DNA from: DATBGO01 sp963840095
GTDB taxonomy: Bacteria > Actinomycetota > Actinomycetes > Streptosporangiales > Streptosporangiaceae
Direction: 5' to 3'
NCBI GenBank assembly: GCA_963840095.1
Contig: CAWIXN010000004.1
Coordinates: 434,001 to 498,000 of the forward strand
Length of the DNA: 64,000 bases
The position numbers and the translations under genes are program-made. The notes under the pieces were generated by a model. That model was not told where the DNA came from and ran no database searches. It was given only the letters and a program-made list of their open reading frames with translations. Of the stretch, positions 16,899 to 26,310 are shown one piece after another; within the stretch, counting starts at the first letter, position 1; each line of letters starts with the position of its first letter.

Positions 16899-18260
16899 GT
16901 GGGGCAAACTACGGCGCATCCAGAACGCGCTATCGACGTCTTTCTCGCGGACGACAACCTGATCGTGCGGGAGGGGGTGCGCGCACTCATCGATCGTCAT
17001 GCCGATCTCCGGGTGGTGGGGGTGGCCGCCGACTACGACGAGGTCATCAGCGGTGCCGCAGCCACCGAGCCGCAGGTCTTGGTCACCGATGTCCGGATGC
17101 CGCCGTCCTTTCACCGCGAGGGCATCGACGCCGCCAAGGAGGTGCGCAAGCGCTTCCCGGGGACCGGGGTCGTGGTGCTGTCGCAGTACGACGATCCCGA
17201 GTATGCGGTCTCGCTGCTGGCGGAAGGCTCCGCCGGTTACGGCTACCTGCTGAAGGACCGGGTCGCCGAGGGCAGTCAGCTGGCCGACGCCATCCGCAGC
17301 GTGGCCACCGGTGGCACCGCGCTCGATCCTGCGATCGTCGAGGCGCTGGTCCGGCCGGTTGTCTCACCCGGCGAGCTCGCTCCCGCCGAGGAGGAACTAC
17401 TCGGCATGATCGCCGAGGGCAAGCCGATCAAGGCCATCGCGGTGGCCAGGCGAGTGCCGCCCGAGGCGGTCGACGCCGAGGTGGAAGCGGTTTTCGTCAA
17501 GGTGGCCGCGGGCGTCGCCTCCGGGAATCCGGCGGCGCTGAACCGCCTCAGGCTGCTGCATCAGGCCATCGTCGACCGCGAGGAGCAGGGCGAGACGCTG
17601 TCCAGGCTGCTGCCGGGCGGGCTCGCCGAAAAGCTCCGGGACGGCAGGCAGCGCATCGGCGAGACCGAAACCGTGGTCGTGACCGTGCTGATGAGCGACA
17701 TCAGGTCCTACTCGACCATCGCCGAGCATGCCGACCCCAGCCAGCTAGCCGGGCAGCTCAACACTCACCGCGCGGCCATGAACCGTGCCATCCTCGGTGA
17801 GGGGGGAACTGTCATGCAATTTGTCGGCGATGCGGTAATGGCAGTCTTTGGCGCGCCGTTCCCGCAGCCGGACCACCCCGACCGCGCCGTGGCCGCGGCG
17901 GCGGCCATGCACTCGCTGCAAGCCGAGATCAACGCCGTCTGGGCAGCCGACGGGCTGCATGCGTTCGGACTGGGCATCGGGCTGTCGACCGGCGCGGCGG
18001 CGGCGGCCCTGCTCGGCTCGGAGGAACGGCTGGAGTACACCCTGGTCGGTGACACGGTCAACCTGTCCCAGCGGCTGCAGCAGCTGGCGGCGGCCGGCGA
18101 GACCGTGCTCTCCGAGGCCACCAGCCGTGCCCTGGCCGTGCCAGCGAATGCCATCGCTCTCCCTTCCCAGCTGGTGAAGGGCCGCGATACGCCGATAGTC
18201 GCCTACAAGCTCGCGCAGCGCGCCACCCCCGTCGCGGCTGCGGAACCAACATTCCCCTAA
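16899..18260 (+). CDS. Response regulator-class III adenylyl/guanylyl cyclase fusion
   Basis: A 453-residue protein from GTG 16899. Domain order: REC receiver 12-128 (FLADDNLIVREGVRAL; phospho-acceptor Asp64 in VLVTDVRMP; Lys119 in YLLKDR); a LuxR-like helical segment 155-215 that keeps the register (LAPAEEELLGMIAEGKPIKA) but lacks the SNxxIA and recognition-helix pattern; then a class III cyclase domain 255-435. The cyclase has metal Asp267 (MSDIRSYST), Asp311 (QFVGDAVMAVFGAP) and Asp385, Asn388 and Arg392 in YTLVGDTVNLSQRLQQ. The base-selecting lysine is replaced by Gln306, as occurs in some bacterial cyclases, so ATP versus GTP use is not certain. It precedes the ABC-FtsX operon by 25 bases and is probably part of it. 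Confidence 0.88.
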   Translation: MGQTTAHPERAIDVFLADDNLIVREGVRALIDRHADLRVVGVAADYDEVISGAAATEPQVLVTDVRMPPSFHREGIDAAKEVRKRFPGTGVVVLSQYDDPEYAVSLLAEGSAGYGYLLKDRVAEGSQLADAIRSVATGGTALDPAIVEALVRPVVSPGELAPAEEELLGMIAEGKPIKAIAVARRVPPEAVDAEVEAVFVKVAAGVASGNPAALNRLRLLHQAIVDREEQGETLSRLLPGGLAEKLRDGRQRIGETETVVVTVLMSDIRSYSTIAEHADPSQLAGQLNTHRAAMNRAILGEGGTVMQFVGDAVMAVFGAPFPQPDHPDRAVAAAAAMHSLQAEINAVWAADGLHAFGLGIGLSTGAAAAALLGSEERLEYTLVGDTVNLSQRLQQLAAAGETVLSEATSRALAVPANAIALPSQLVKGRDTPIVAYKLAQRATPVAAAEPTFP

Positions 18261-18285
18261 CCCGACAAACGACCCGGGGGGGCCG

Positions 18286-19026
18286 ATGACCGAGAACCTG
18301 CCGACGCTGACCATGCGCGGCGTGCGCAAGACATTCGAGGCCGAGAACGCACCAGTACGGGCGCTCCGGGGGGTCGACCTGACCGTGGCAGCGGGCGAGT
18401 TCGTCGCCCTGATGGGGCCGTCCGGCTGCGGCAAGTCCACGCTGCTGAACCTCGTCGCCGGGCTCGAGCTGGCCGACGAGGGCACCATCACGGTCGCCGA
18501 CGAGCAGGTGACCGGGCGCGGCGAGGACGACCTCGCCAGGCTCCGGCGCAAGCACATCGGCATCATCTTCCAGTTCTTCAACCTGCTGGAGGGGATGACG
18601 GTGCTGGAGAACGTGGCGCTGCCGGCGATGATCGCTGGCCGCAAGCGCAAGATGGCCGAGACCCGGGCCCGTGACCTGCTTGACCTGCTCGGCATCGGCG
18701 ACAAGGCGGCTGCCGTGCCCGGCGTGCTGTCCGGCGGGCAGCGGCAGCGGCTGGCGATCGCGCGGGCGCTGGCGAACGAGCCGACCCTGCTGCTGGCCGA
18801 CGAGCCGACCGGCGCGCTCGACTCTGACGGCGGCCAGGAGGTCATCGAGCTGCTGAGCCGGCTGCACGCAGGCGGCCAGACGATCGTCATGGTCACGCAC
18901 GCCGCCCAGGTGGCCGCCGCGGCACAGCGCATCGTGCGCATGCTCGACGGGCGCATCCTCGAACCGGATGTCCGAGACGAGACAGAACGCGACGCGAGCG
19001 TCCCGGTCGAGGCCCGCCAGTCGTGA
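18286..19026 (+). CDS. ABC transporter ATPase, MacB/LolD type
   Basis: A 246-residue ATP-binding subunit. Walker A GPSGCGKST at 44-52, Q-loop FQFFNLLEGMTVLENVALP, signature LSGGQRQRLAIARALANEP, Walker B LLLADEPTGALD and switch His in MVTHAAQ. The LLADEPTGALD form and FQFFNLL are typical of ATPases working with FtsX-like permeases (lipoprotein release, macrolide efflux, Bce-type peptide detoxification). A short charged tail (DVRDETERDASVPVEARQS) is extra. It overlaps the next permease gene by four bases (GTGA), so the subunits are made together. Confidence 0.93.
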   Translation: MTENLPTLTMRGVRKTFEAENAPVRALRGVDLTVAAGEFVALMGPSGCGKSTLLNLVAGLELADEGTITVADEQVTGRGEDDLARLRRKHIGIIFQFFNLLEGMTVLENVALPAMIAGRKRKMAETRARDLLDLLGIGDKAAAVPGVLSGGQRQRLAIARALANEPTLLLADEPTGALDSDGGQEVIELLSRLHAGGQTIVMVTHAAQVAAAAQRIVRMLDGRILEPDVRDETERDASVPVEARQS

Positions 19027-21590
19027 GCCGGTCGGCCGCGCGCACGGCGTGGTACCGGCTGCGGGCCACGCTCCGGCACAGGCTCGGCGGCTACGTAACC
19101 CTGGCCGTCCTGATCGGCCTGATCGGCGGGATCGCCATGGCCTCGATCACCGCCGCCCGCCGCACCGACTCCTCCTACCCCGACTACCTGGCCAGCACCA
19201 ACCCATCGGGCCTGATCATCCAGCCGAACTCGAACGGCGCCCAGGGGGAGACCGCCGCCCAGGCGTACCGGCTCTACCAGGGTCTGCTCACCGAGCTGCG
19301 CCACCTTCCGCACGTGCGGAGGGTGGCGACGGCCGAGGCTTTCTACGCCGCCCTGCTCACGCCGCATGGCGGGTACGGCACGGTCCTGTTCACCCAGGTG
19401 CAGCTGGTCGCCAGCAGCGACGGCATGTTCGCCAGCCAGGACCGGCTGACGATCGTCCAGGGGCGCAAGGCCGTACGCCCGGACGAGGTGGTGGCAACGA
19501 GCCGGGCCGCTGCCACTCTGCACCTGCATGTGGGCTCGCGGCTGCCCGTCGGCATCTGGGCCCCGAGCCCCCCGGGGGGCCTGCCCCCGTTCTACCGGAA
19601 GCTTGACCTGACCGTAACCGGCATCGGCCTGGTGAGCACCCAGGTCGTGCAGGACGACATCGACTCGCAACGGACCGGGTTCCTGATCGGCACGCCGGCC
19701 CTGGACCGGGAGTTCGTGCCCTGCTGTGTCGCCACGTCCTACGTCGGCCTGCGGCTGGCAAACGGCGGGCACGACGCAGCCGTCGGCCAGGAATACGTGA
19801 ACCTGACGAAAACCAGCCCCTACTTCGCAGGCGGCGCCGCTCAGCTGCTGCAGCTCCTCGAGGTCTATGACACATCGGCGATCGAGGCCGAGGCGCAGCG
19901 CGCGATCCGCCCGGAGGCGATCGCGCTCGGGGTGTTCGGCCTGATCGCCGCTCTCGCCGCGCTGATCATCGGCGCCCAGTCCATCTCCCGGCAGCTCCGC
20001 GCGGCCGGCAACGACGCGGAGATCCTGCGGGCGCTGGGCGCCGGACCCGCGGCGGCCACCGCGGACGGCGTGCTCGGAATCCTTGCCGCCGTCGTGGCCG
20101 GGGCGCTGCTCGCCGTGGCCATCGCCATCGGCCTGTCGCCGTTCTCCCTGTTCGGGCCGGTCCGCCAGGCGGAGCCAGGCCGCGGGATCTACCTGGACTG
20201 GACCGTGCTCGCGCTGGGCGCGCTCGTCCTCGTCCTCGTCCTGGGCGGCGCGGCCGCGGTCATTGGCTACCGGCAGGCGCCGCACCGCGCCGCCGCCCGG
20301 CAGCGGCCCGCCGGCCGCGGATCGGCCGTGGTGCGGGCCGGGCTCGGCGCCGGCCTGGGCGTTGCGGGCGTGGCGGGCCTGCGGTTCGCGCTGGAGCCGG
20401 GGCGGGGCCGGACCGCCATGCCGGTCCGGTCGGTGCTCACCGGAGCGGTGCTCGCGGTCATCGTGGTCGCCGCGACGCTGACGTTCGGCGCCAGCCTCAG
20501 CTACCTCGTCTCCCGCCCGGCCCTGTACGGGTGGGACTTCAGCTACGCGCTGTACTCGACCGACGGGTGGGGGCCGTTCCCGCCGTCGTTCACCACGCCG
20601 CTGCTGCGCCGCGACCGGCTGGTGGCCGCCACGACCGGCGTGTACTTCCTCACCGTCCAGATCGACGGGCAGACCGTGCCGGCCATCCTCTCCCCGACTC
20701 ATCCGGCGGTAGGTCCCAGCATCCTGACTGGTCGCGGGCTCGACGGCCCCGGCCAGGTCGTGCTCGGCCCGGCCACGCTCGCCGCGCTGCACAAGCACGT
20801 CGGCGACCAGGTCACGGTGCAGCTTGGCCCGGTGATCCGCGATGCGAGGCTGCGGATCGCCGGCACCGCCGCGCTGCCGGCCCTGGGCGACACGCTGGGG
20901 ATCCATCCCTCGCTGTCCACCGGCGCGATCCTGCCGACCGGTGCCGTGTCGCCGACAGCGCTGGATGAGGGCGGCAGCGCGGATTACGGTCCCAACGCCA
21001 TCCTGGTCCGGCTGCGGCCCGGCGTGAGCCAGGCCGCCGGCCTGCGGTCACTGCAGCAGATCGCCAGCGCGTACAACCAGGTCGTGCACTCTCCGCCGAT
21101 CGTGGCCAAGATTGGCCCCGAAGCGCTGGAGCTCGTGGCCAACGTGCTGCCGGTGCAGCGCCCGGCCGAGATCGTGAACTACAAGTCCATGGGCACGATG
21201 CCGGTGATCCTGGCCGGCGGCGTGGCGGCCGGGGCGGTCGCCGCTCTCGGGCTCGCGCTGGTCGCGTCGGTGCGGCGGCGTCGCCGTGACCTCGCCCTGC
21301 TGAAGACGCTTGGCTTCACCAGGCGGCAGCTCGCCGCCACCGTCGCCTGGCAGTCCACGGTGATCGCCGGCGGCGGCGTGGTCGTCGGCGTCCCGGTGGG
21401 GATCGCGGCCGGCCGGTGGCTGTGGGTCCTGTTCGCCCACTCTCTCTCCGCCGTCCCCGACCCGGTCATCCCCGCCGCCTCGGTCGCCCTGGCCGCCCTG
21501 GCCGCCCTGGTCCTGGCCAACCTCGTCGCCGCCCTGCCGGGCCGCGCCGCCGCGCGCACCCCCGCCGCCATCGTGCTTCGGGCGGAGTGA
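19023..21590 (+). CDS. FtsX-like ABC permease, first copy
   Basis: An 855-residue membrane protein from GTG 19023. An N-terminal helix (LGGYVTLAVLIGLIGGIAMA) is followed by AARRTDSSYPDYLASTNPSG and a large extracytoplasmic domain. Helix clusters lie near 300-400 (ALGVFGLIAALAALIIGAQS, GVLGILAAVVAGALLAVAIA), a second extracytoplasmic domain at 500-680, and the final FtsX block: MGTMPVILAGGVAAGAVAAL, then RRRRRDLALLKTLGFTRRQL, then three helices to the end. This is the long, duplicated FtsX architecture common in actinobacteria. The substrate is unknown. Neighbouring kinase and regulators suggest a sensed toxic or envelope-active compound. Confidence 0.88.
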   Translation: MSRSAARTAWYRLRATLRHRLGGYVTLAVLIGLIGGIAMASITAARRTDSSYPDYLASTNPSGLIIQPNSNGAQGETAAQAYRLYQGLLTELRHLPHVRRVATAEAFYAALLTPHGGYGTVLFTQVQLVASSDGMFASQDRLTIVQGRKAVRPDEVVATSRAAATLHLHVGSRLPVGIWAPSPPGGLPPFYRKLDLTVTGIGLVSTQVVQDDIDSQRTGFLIGTPALDREFVPCCVATSYVGLRLANGGHDAAVGQEYVNLTKTSPYFAGGAAQLLQLLEVYDTSAIEAEAQRAIRPEAIALGVFGLIAALAALIIGAQSISRQLRAAGNDAEILRALGAGPAAATADGVLGILAAVVAGALLAVAIAIGLSPFSLFGPVRQAEPGRGIYLDWTVLALGALVLVLVLGGAAAVIGYRQAPHRAAARQRPAGRGSAVVRAGLGAGLGVAGVAGLRFALEPGRGRTAMPVRSVLTGAVLAVIVVAATLTFGASLSYLVSRPALYGWDFSYALYSTDGWGPFPPSFTTPLLRRDRLVAATTGVYFLTVQIDGQTVPAILSPTHPAVGPSILTGRGLDGPGQVVLGPATLAALHKHVGDQVTVQLGPVIRDARLRIAGTAALPALGDTLGIHPSLSTGAILPTGAVSPTALDEGGSADYGPNAILVRLRPGVSQAAGLRSLQQIASAYNQVVHSPPIVAKIGPEALELVANVLPVQRPAEIVNYKSMGTMPVILAGGVAAGAVAALGLALVASVRRRRRDLALLKTLGFTRRQLAATVAWQSTVIAGGGVVVGVPVGIAAGRWLWVLFAHSLSAVPDPVIPAASVALAALAALVLANLVAALPGRAAARTPAAIVLRAE

Positions 21591-21615
21591 CGGCGATGCG
21601 GAGGAGGCGGCCAGC

Positions 21616-24144
21616 ATGAACGGGGCCGAACTGCGGGTGGCGTGGTACCGGTTCCGGGCTACGTTCCGCCGCCGCCTGGGCGGTTACCTCGCCCTGGCCC
21701 TGCTGATCGGCCTGATCGGCGGGGTGGCCATGGCCGCGGTGACCGCCGCGCGGCGCACCGACTCCTCCTACCCGGACTACCTGGCCAGGACGAACCCCTC
21801 CGATCTCATCGTCCAGCCGCAGGTCAGCGACTATGTCCCAGGCTTCCGGGCCGAGCTTGCCGGGCTGAAGCACGTGCGGAGCGCGGAAGCAGGCGACGAC
21901 TTCAACGCCGCGACGATCACGCCAGCCGACCAGGTCGGCACGGTCCTGCTGACCCAGGTGGAGCTAGTCGCGAGCCCGGACGGCCTGTTCTCCCGGCAGG
22001 ACCGGGTCGTGATCAGCCGCGGCCGCGCGGCCAGCCCCGCGCGGCCCGACGAGGTCGTGGCCACGACCGAGGCCGCGGGCATCCTCGACCTGCACGTCGG
22101 CTCGCACATCCTGGTCGGCCTGGACAGCGACACTGCCCGCGATCTCACGCCGTTCTACCGGAAGCTGGACCTGACAGTGGTCGGGATCGGCGAGCTCAAC
22201 ATCCAGGTCGTGCGCGACGACATCGACGCGGACCGGACCGGGTTCCTGATCGGCACCCCGGCCCTGGCCAGGGAGTACGGCCCCTGCTGCTCCGACTCCA
22301 GCTATGACGGCCTGCAGCTGGCTGGCGGCAGCCGGTATGACCCGGCCGTCGAGCAAGAGTACGACCACCTGCTGGATACCAGCCCGCTGACTAAGTCCAC
22401 CGGCGGTCAGCTCGTGCTCTACGTCACCTCGGAGATCGAGGAGGAGGCGCAGAGGGCGATCCGCCCGGAAGCCATCGCGCTCGGGGTGTTCGGGGTGATC
22501 GCCGGGCTCGCAGCGCTGATCATCGGCATCCAGTCCATCTCCCGGCAGCTTCGCGCCGGAACCGCGGACGCCGAGGTGCTGCGGGCGCTCGGCGCCGCGA
22601 CGGCCGCGACGGTCGCGGATGGCGCGGGAGGCCTGCTGGGCGCCGTACTCCTCGGCTCGCTGCTGGCAATTGCCGTCGCGGCCGGGCTGTCCCCGCTGAC
22701 CCTCTTCGGCCCGGTAGGTGCGGTGTACCCGTCGGAGGGGCTGTACCTGGACTGGACCGTGCTGGGGCTGGGCACGGCAGCCCTGGTCCTGGCCCTCGGC
22801 GGCGCCGCGGCCACCAGCGGCTACTGGCAGGCACCGCACCGGCTCAGTGCCCGCACGCGGCCCGCACGGCGCGAGTCGGCCGTGGTTCGGGCGGCACATG
22901 CGGGCGGGCTGCCAACCCCGGCGGTCGCTGGCATCCAGCTTGCTGTGGACCCCGGCAGGGGACGCACCGCGGTCCCGGTCCGCTCGGTGATCGCCGGGGC
23001 GGTGCTGGCGGCGATCGTGGGCACGGCCACGTTGACCTTCGGCGCTAGCCTTGCGACGCTGATCTCGCACCCTGCCCTGTATGGCTGGAACTTCAGCTAT
23101 GCCATCTACGCGATCGACGGCTACGGGCCGCTGCCAGCCAGCTGGACCAGGGGACCGCTGCACCACGATCGACTTGTCGCGTCCGCTTCCGGGGTCTACT
23201 TCGGGACCGTGCAGATCGACGGCCAGACCGTCCCCGCCATGGTCGCGCCGGTCCGCGCCGCCGTGGCGCCCCGCCCGCTGTCCGGCAGCGGGCTCGATGG
23301 GGCCGGCCAGATCGTGCTGGGTCCTGCGACACTCGCCCAGCTGCACAAGCGAATCGGGCAGACGGTCCGGGTGTCCGAGGGCGAACTGGTCCCGCCGGTC
23401 ACGCTGCGGATCGCGGGCACCGCCGCGCTGCCGACGATCGGGGATACCCTCGGCATTCACGCCTCGATGAGTACCGGGGCAATCGTGCCCGTGCAGGTCA
23501 TATCCACGGCGGTCCTGCACGCCTACGGCCCGATCTCCGGTCCGAACGCCATCTTCGTGCGGCTGCGGCCCGGCGTGAGCCAGGCGGCCGGTCTGCGCTC
23601 GCTCGAGCAGGTCACCCAGCAGATCAACGCCGATGGCCGGTCGCCGGAGGCGGTGGCCATAGTGGGCAATGTCGCGCGCTACGGCAACTGGGCCTCGCTC
23701 CTGCCGGTGCAGCGGCCGGCCGAGATCGTGAACTACAAATCCATGGGCACCATGCCCGCGATCCTGGCGGGAGGTCTGGCGGCCGGAACGGCGGCGGCAC
23801 TCGGCCTGACCCTGGTCGCCTCGGTCCGGCGCCGCCGCCGGGACTTCGCGCTGCTCAAGACGCTGGGCTTCACGCGCAGGCAGCTATCGGGCGCGGTGGC
23901 CTGGCAATCGTCGGTGATTGTGGTGATCGGCCTGGTGGTCGGCGTGCCCCTGGGCATCGCCGCGGGCCGCTGGCTCTGGCTGGCTTTCGCCCGCGAGCTG
24001 TCGGCGGTACCGGACCCGACGGTCCCGGTCGGCTCGATCGCCCTGGCCGGGCTTGGCGCCCTGCTGCTGGCCAACGTGGTTGCCGCGCTTCCCGGGCGGC
24101 ACGCTGCCCGAACTCCGGCGGCTGAAGTCCTCAGAGCGGAGTGA
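21616..24144 (+). CDS. FtsX-like ABC permease, second copy
   Basis: An 842-residue paralogue of the preceding permease, alike along its whole length (LGGYLALALLIGLIGGVAMA, AARRTDSSYPDYLARTNPSD, FYRKLDLTVVGIGELN, VQRPAEIVNYKSMGTMPAIL, RRRRRDFALLKTLGFTRRQL). The pair probably arose by tandem duplication and may form a heterodimer using the single ATPase upstream. The largest differences are in the first extracytoplasmic domain and near 640-690, where substrate contact is likely. ATG 21616 follows GGAGGCGG. Its stop overlaps the GTG of the histidine kinase gene by four bases. Confidence 0.88.
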   Translation: MNGAELRVAWYRFRATFRRRLGGYLALALLIGLIGGVAMAAVTAARRTDSSYPDYLARTNPSDLIVQPQVSDYVPGFRAELAGLKHVRSAEAGDDFNAATITPADQVGTVLLTQVELVASPDGLFSRQDRVVISRGRAASPARPDEVVATTEAAGILDLHVGSHILVGLDSDTARDLTPFYRKLDLTVVGIGELNIQVVRDDIDADRTGFLIGTPALAREYGPCCSDSSYDGLQLAGGSRYDPAVEQEYDHLLDTSPLTKSTGGQLVLYVTSEIEEEAQRAIRPEAIALGVFGVIAGLAALIIGIQSISRQLRAGTADAEVLRALGAATAATVADGAGGLLGAVLLGSLLAIAVAAGLSPLTLFGPVGAVYPSEGLYLDWTVLGLGTAALVLALGGAAATSGYWQAPHRLSARTRPARRESAVVRAAHAGGLPTPAVAGIQLAVDPGRGRTAVPVRSVIAGAVLAAIVGTATLTFGASLATLISHPALYGWNFSYAIYAIDGYGPLPASWTRGPLHHDRLVASASGVYFGTVQIDGQTVPAMVAPVRAAVAPRPLSGSGLDGAGQIVLGPATLAQLHKRIGQTVRVSEGELVPPVTLRIAGTAALPTIGDTLGIHASMSTGAIVPVQVISTAVLHAYGPISGPNAIFVRLRPGVSQAAGLRSLEQVTQQINADGRSPEAVAIVGNVARYGNWASLLPVQRPAEIVNYKSMGTMPAILAGGLAAGTAAALGLTLVASVRRRRRDFALLKTLGFTRRQLSGAVAWQSSVIVVIGLVVGVPLGIAAGRWLWLAFARELSAVPDPTVPVGSIALAGLGALLLANVVAALPGRHAARTPAAEVLRAE

Positions 24145-26276
24145 CGATGGACGTGATGACGAATGCAGCCGTCGGCGATCAGGGCGCCGCGACACCGCCC
24201 CGTGGCAGCAGCCTGGCACGAAGGCTGCTGGCCGGGGTGGTCATACCCCTGGTCACCGTCGCTGTCGCGGTGGCCGGGCTGCGCACACCAGGCCCGCTCT
24301 CTGCGGCACAGGCCGTGGCCTTCGGCTTGGTCCTGCTCGGCGCGGTGTCCGGCGCGATCCTCGCCCGCACCGCGCACCGGGTAGCTCTCTGGCAGGTGGC
24401 GTTCGGCGCGCTGGCCGCGTCGGTGGCGCTCACCGCCGCGCGCGTGGGCGACCACACGACGGGCGCGCAGCACGAGGCCGCCCGGGCCGTGGCCACCCTC
24501 GCCGTGCCGTTCGTCATCGCAATCTCCGTGCACATGCTGCTCGCCCTTCCAGACGGCCGACTGACCGGACGGGGCAGGAGGATCGGCGCGGGGCTCGCCT
24601 ACGCCGCAGCGCTGGGTGTCGGCCTCGTGCTGGCGATCGCCGGGCGGCCGTTCCCGGTCTGGGCGGCCGCGGTGGCCTGGCCGCTGGCCGCGGCGTGTGC
24701 GCTCCCGGCGGTGCGGCTGCGCTACCTGGCGGCTTCCGCGCGGGACCGGCAGCGGATGCAGTGGATGGCCGCCGGCGGGGTGCTGGCGGCGGACTCGGCT
24801 CTTGTGGTCCTCGTGCTGCACGTGCTCGTCGGCTGGCCCGAGCCGGTCGCCGCCGTGGCGGCCGGATGCGGGGCGTTCCTCGCGTTCGGCATGATGGCCG
24901 GGGAGCTGCGCTCGTTCGGGCCCTACGGCGGCCGGGTGCTGGTCCAGGTGCTGTCGGTAGCCGGATTCACCACGGTGGTCGCGGCCATCTACCTGGTAAT
25001 CGTGCTCGGTATCGGGAGCGGGGCGAGCGACGCGGCCGATCGCGAGATCCTCGGCCTGTCGATGCTGGCGGCGGCGGTTGCGGCGATCGGGTACCTGCCG
25101 GCCAGGGACCGGCTGGTCGCGTCGGCCACCCGCTTCGTCTACGGGGCCAGGGAGGCGCCCGATGAGACGCTCCGTACGTTCGGCAGCCGCCTGACCCGGG
25201 CCATCCCCATGGACGAGCTGCTGCTGCAGCTGGCCGAGTCGCTGCGCAAGACCATGGCGCTGACCAGCGCCGAGGTCTACACCGGCACGGGCGATGTTCT
25301 GGAACGCGTCGCCGCGGTGCCGGACACCGGACAACGATCGGTCGTGGTCACGGACAGGGAGCGCAAGGTCGTGGCCAGGGCGGGCGTGTCCGGCAACGCC
25401 TGGGCGTCGGTCTGGCTGCCCGCGCTGCTGGACGGGCGCGCCCAGGTCCAGATCAGGGTCGCGCCGATCAGCCACGCCGGCGAGCTGCTCGGGCTGATCA
25501 TCACTGAGCGGCCCGCCACGGCGGATGCCTTTTCCGAAGAGGACGACCGCGTGCTGACCGAGCTGGCCAGGCAGGTCGGCCTCGCGGTGCACAACGCGCG
25601 GCTCGACACGGCGCTGCAGACCACCCTGGACGAGCTGCGGAAGCAGGCCGACGAACTGCGCCAGTCCCGGGCCCGCATCGTTGCCAGCGGCGACGCCGAG
25701 CGCCGGCGGGTGGAGCGCAACCTGCACGACGGAGCCCAGCAGCACCTGGTGGCGATGGCCGTGAACCTGCGCCTGGCGCGCGATATCGTCGCCGAGGATC
25801 CCCAGGCGGCCGGCGAGATGCTGGACCTGCTCGCCGGCGATGTCAAGGACACCATCCGGGACCTGCGCGAGCTTGCCCACGGCATCTACCCGCCGCTGCT
25901 GGCCGACAGCGGGCTCGGCGAGGCGCTCCGCGCGGCGGGAAACCGCAGCCCGCTGGCTGTCACCGTGACCGCCGAAGGGATCGGCAGGTACACCCCGGAC
26001 ATCGAGGCGGCCATCTACTTCTGCTGCCTGGAAGCGCTGCAGAACGCAGGCAAGCACGCGCCCGAGGCACGGGTGGAGGTGCGGGTCTGGGAAGAGTCCG
26101 GGGGCCTGCTGTTCTCGGTCAGCGACGACGGCCCCGGCTTCGACGCCGCCACCGCCCGCCGCGGCCACGGCTTCGTCAACATGGCCGACAGGCTGGGCGC
26201 CATCGGCGGCACGGTTCGCTGGGAGTCCCATCCCGGTCAGGGCGCCCAGGTCCTTGGCACCGTGCCGTTGCTCTGA
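24141..26276 (+). CDS. Membrane sensor histidine kinase, NarL/HisKA_3 type
   Basis: A 711-residue kinase. Residues 25-330 hold about eight to ten hydrophobic helices without a large outer loop. They are followed by a GAF-like domain (345-500, ending EEDDRVLTELARQVGLAVHN), a coiled linker (LDELRKQADELRQSRARIVA) and the HisKA_3 dimerisation domain with phospho-acceptor His529 in ERRRVERNLHDGAQQHLVAM. The ATPase domain carries EALQNAGKHAPEA (N box) and SVSDDGPGFD (G1), then GHGFVNMADRLGAIGG (G2). GTG 24141 overlaps the permease stop; ATG 24147 is an alternative. It probably signals to the NarL-type regulator on the opposite strand downstream, and the intimate membrane domain suggests sensing with the ABC permeases. 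Confidence 0.9.
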   Translation: MTMDVMTNAAVGDQGAATPPRGSSLARRLLAGVVIPLVTVAVAVAGLRTPGPLSAAQAVAFGLVLLGAVSGAILARTAHRVALWQVAFGALAASVALTAARVGDHTTGAQHEAARAVATLAVPFVIAISVHMLLALPDGRLTGRGRRIGAGLAYAAALGVGLVLAIAGRPFPVWAAAVAWPLAAACALPAVRLRYLAASARDRQRMQWMAAGGVLAADSALVVLVLHVLVGWPEPVAAVAAGCGAFLAFGMMAGELRSFGPYGGRVLVQVLSVAGFTTVVAAIYLVIVLGIGSGASDAADREILGLSMLAAAVAAIGYLPARDRLVASATRFVYGAREAPDETLRTFGSRLTRAIPMDELLLQLAESLRKTMALTSAEVYTGTGDVLERVAAVPDTGQRSVVVTDRERKVVARAGVSGNAWASVWLPALLDGRAQVQIRVAPISHAGELLGLIITERPATADAFSEEDDRVLTELARQVGLAVHNARLDTALQTTLDELRKQADELRQSRARIVASGDAERRRVERNLHDGAQQHLVAMAVNLRLARDIVAEDPQAAGEMLDLLAGDVKDTIRDLRELAHGIYPPLLADSGLGEALRAAGNRSPLAVTVTAEGIGRYTPDIEAAIYFCCLEALQNAGKHAPEARVEVRVWEESGGLLFSVSDDGPGFDAATARRGHGFVNMADRLGAIGGTVRWESHPGQGAQVLGTVPLL

Positions 26277-26310
26277 CCGCCCGACGGCCGGCCGCTGCCC
26301 CGATCTTCAG

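Noticed and set aside
17745..20906. A 1053-codon open frame on the minus strand
   Set aside because: It lies antisense to the cyclase, ATPase and first permease genes and is rich in Arg, Gly, Pro and Gln-type shadow composition with no motif. High GC makes such long antisense frames common.
23733..26231. An 832-codon minus-strand frame
   Set aside because: Antisense to the kinase and permease genes, with repeated Arg/Gln/Gly composition and no domain.
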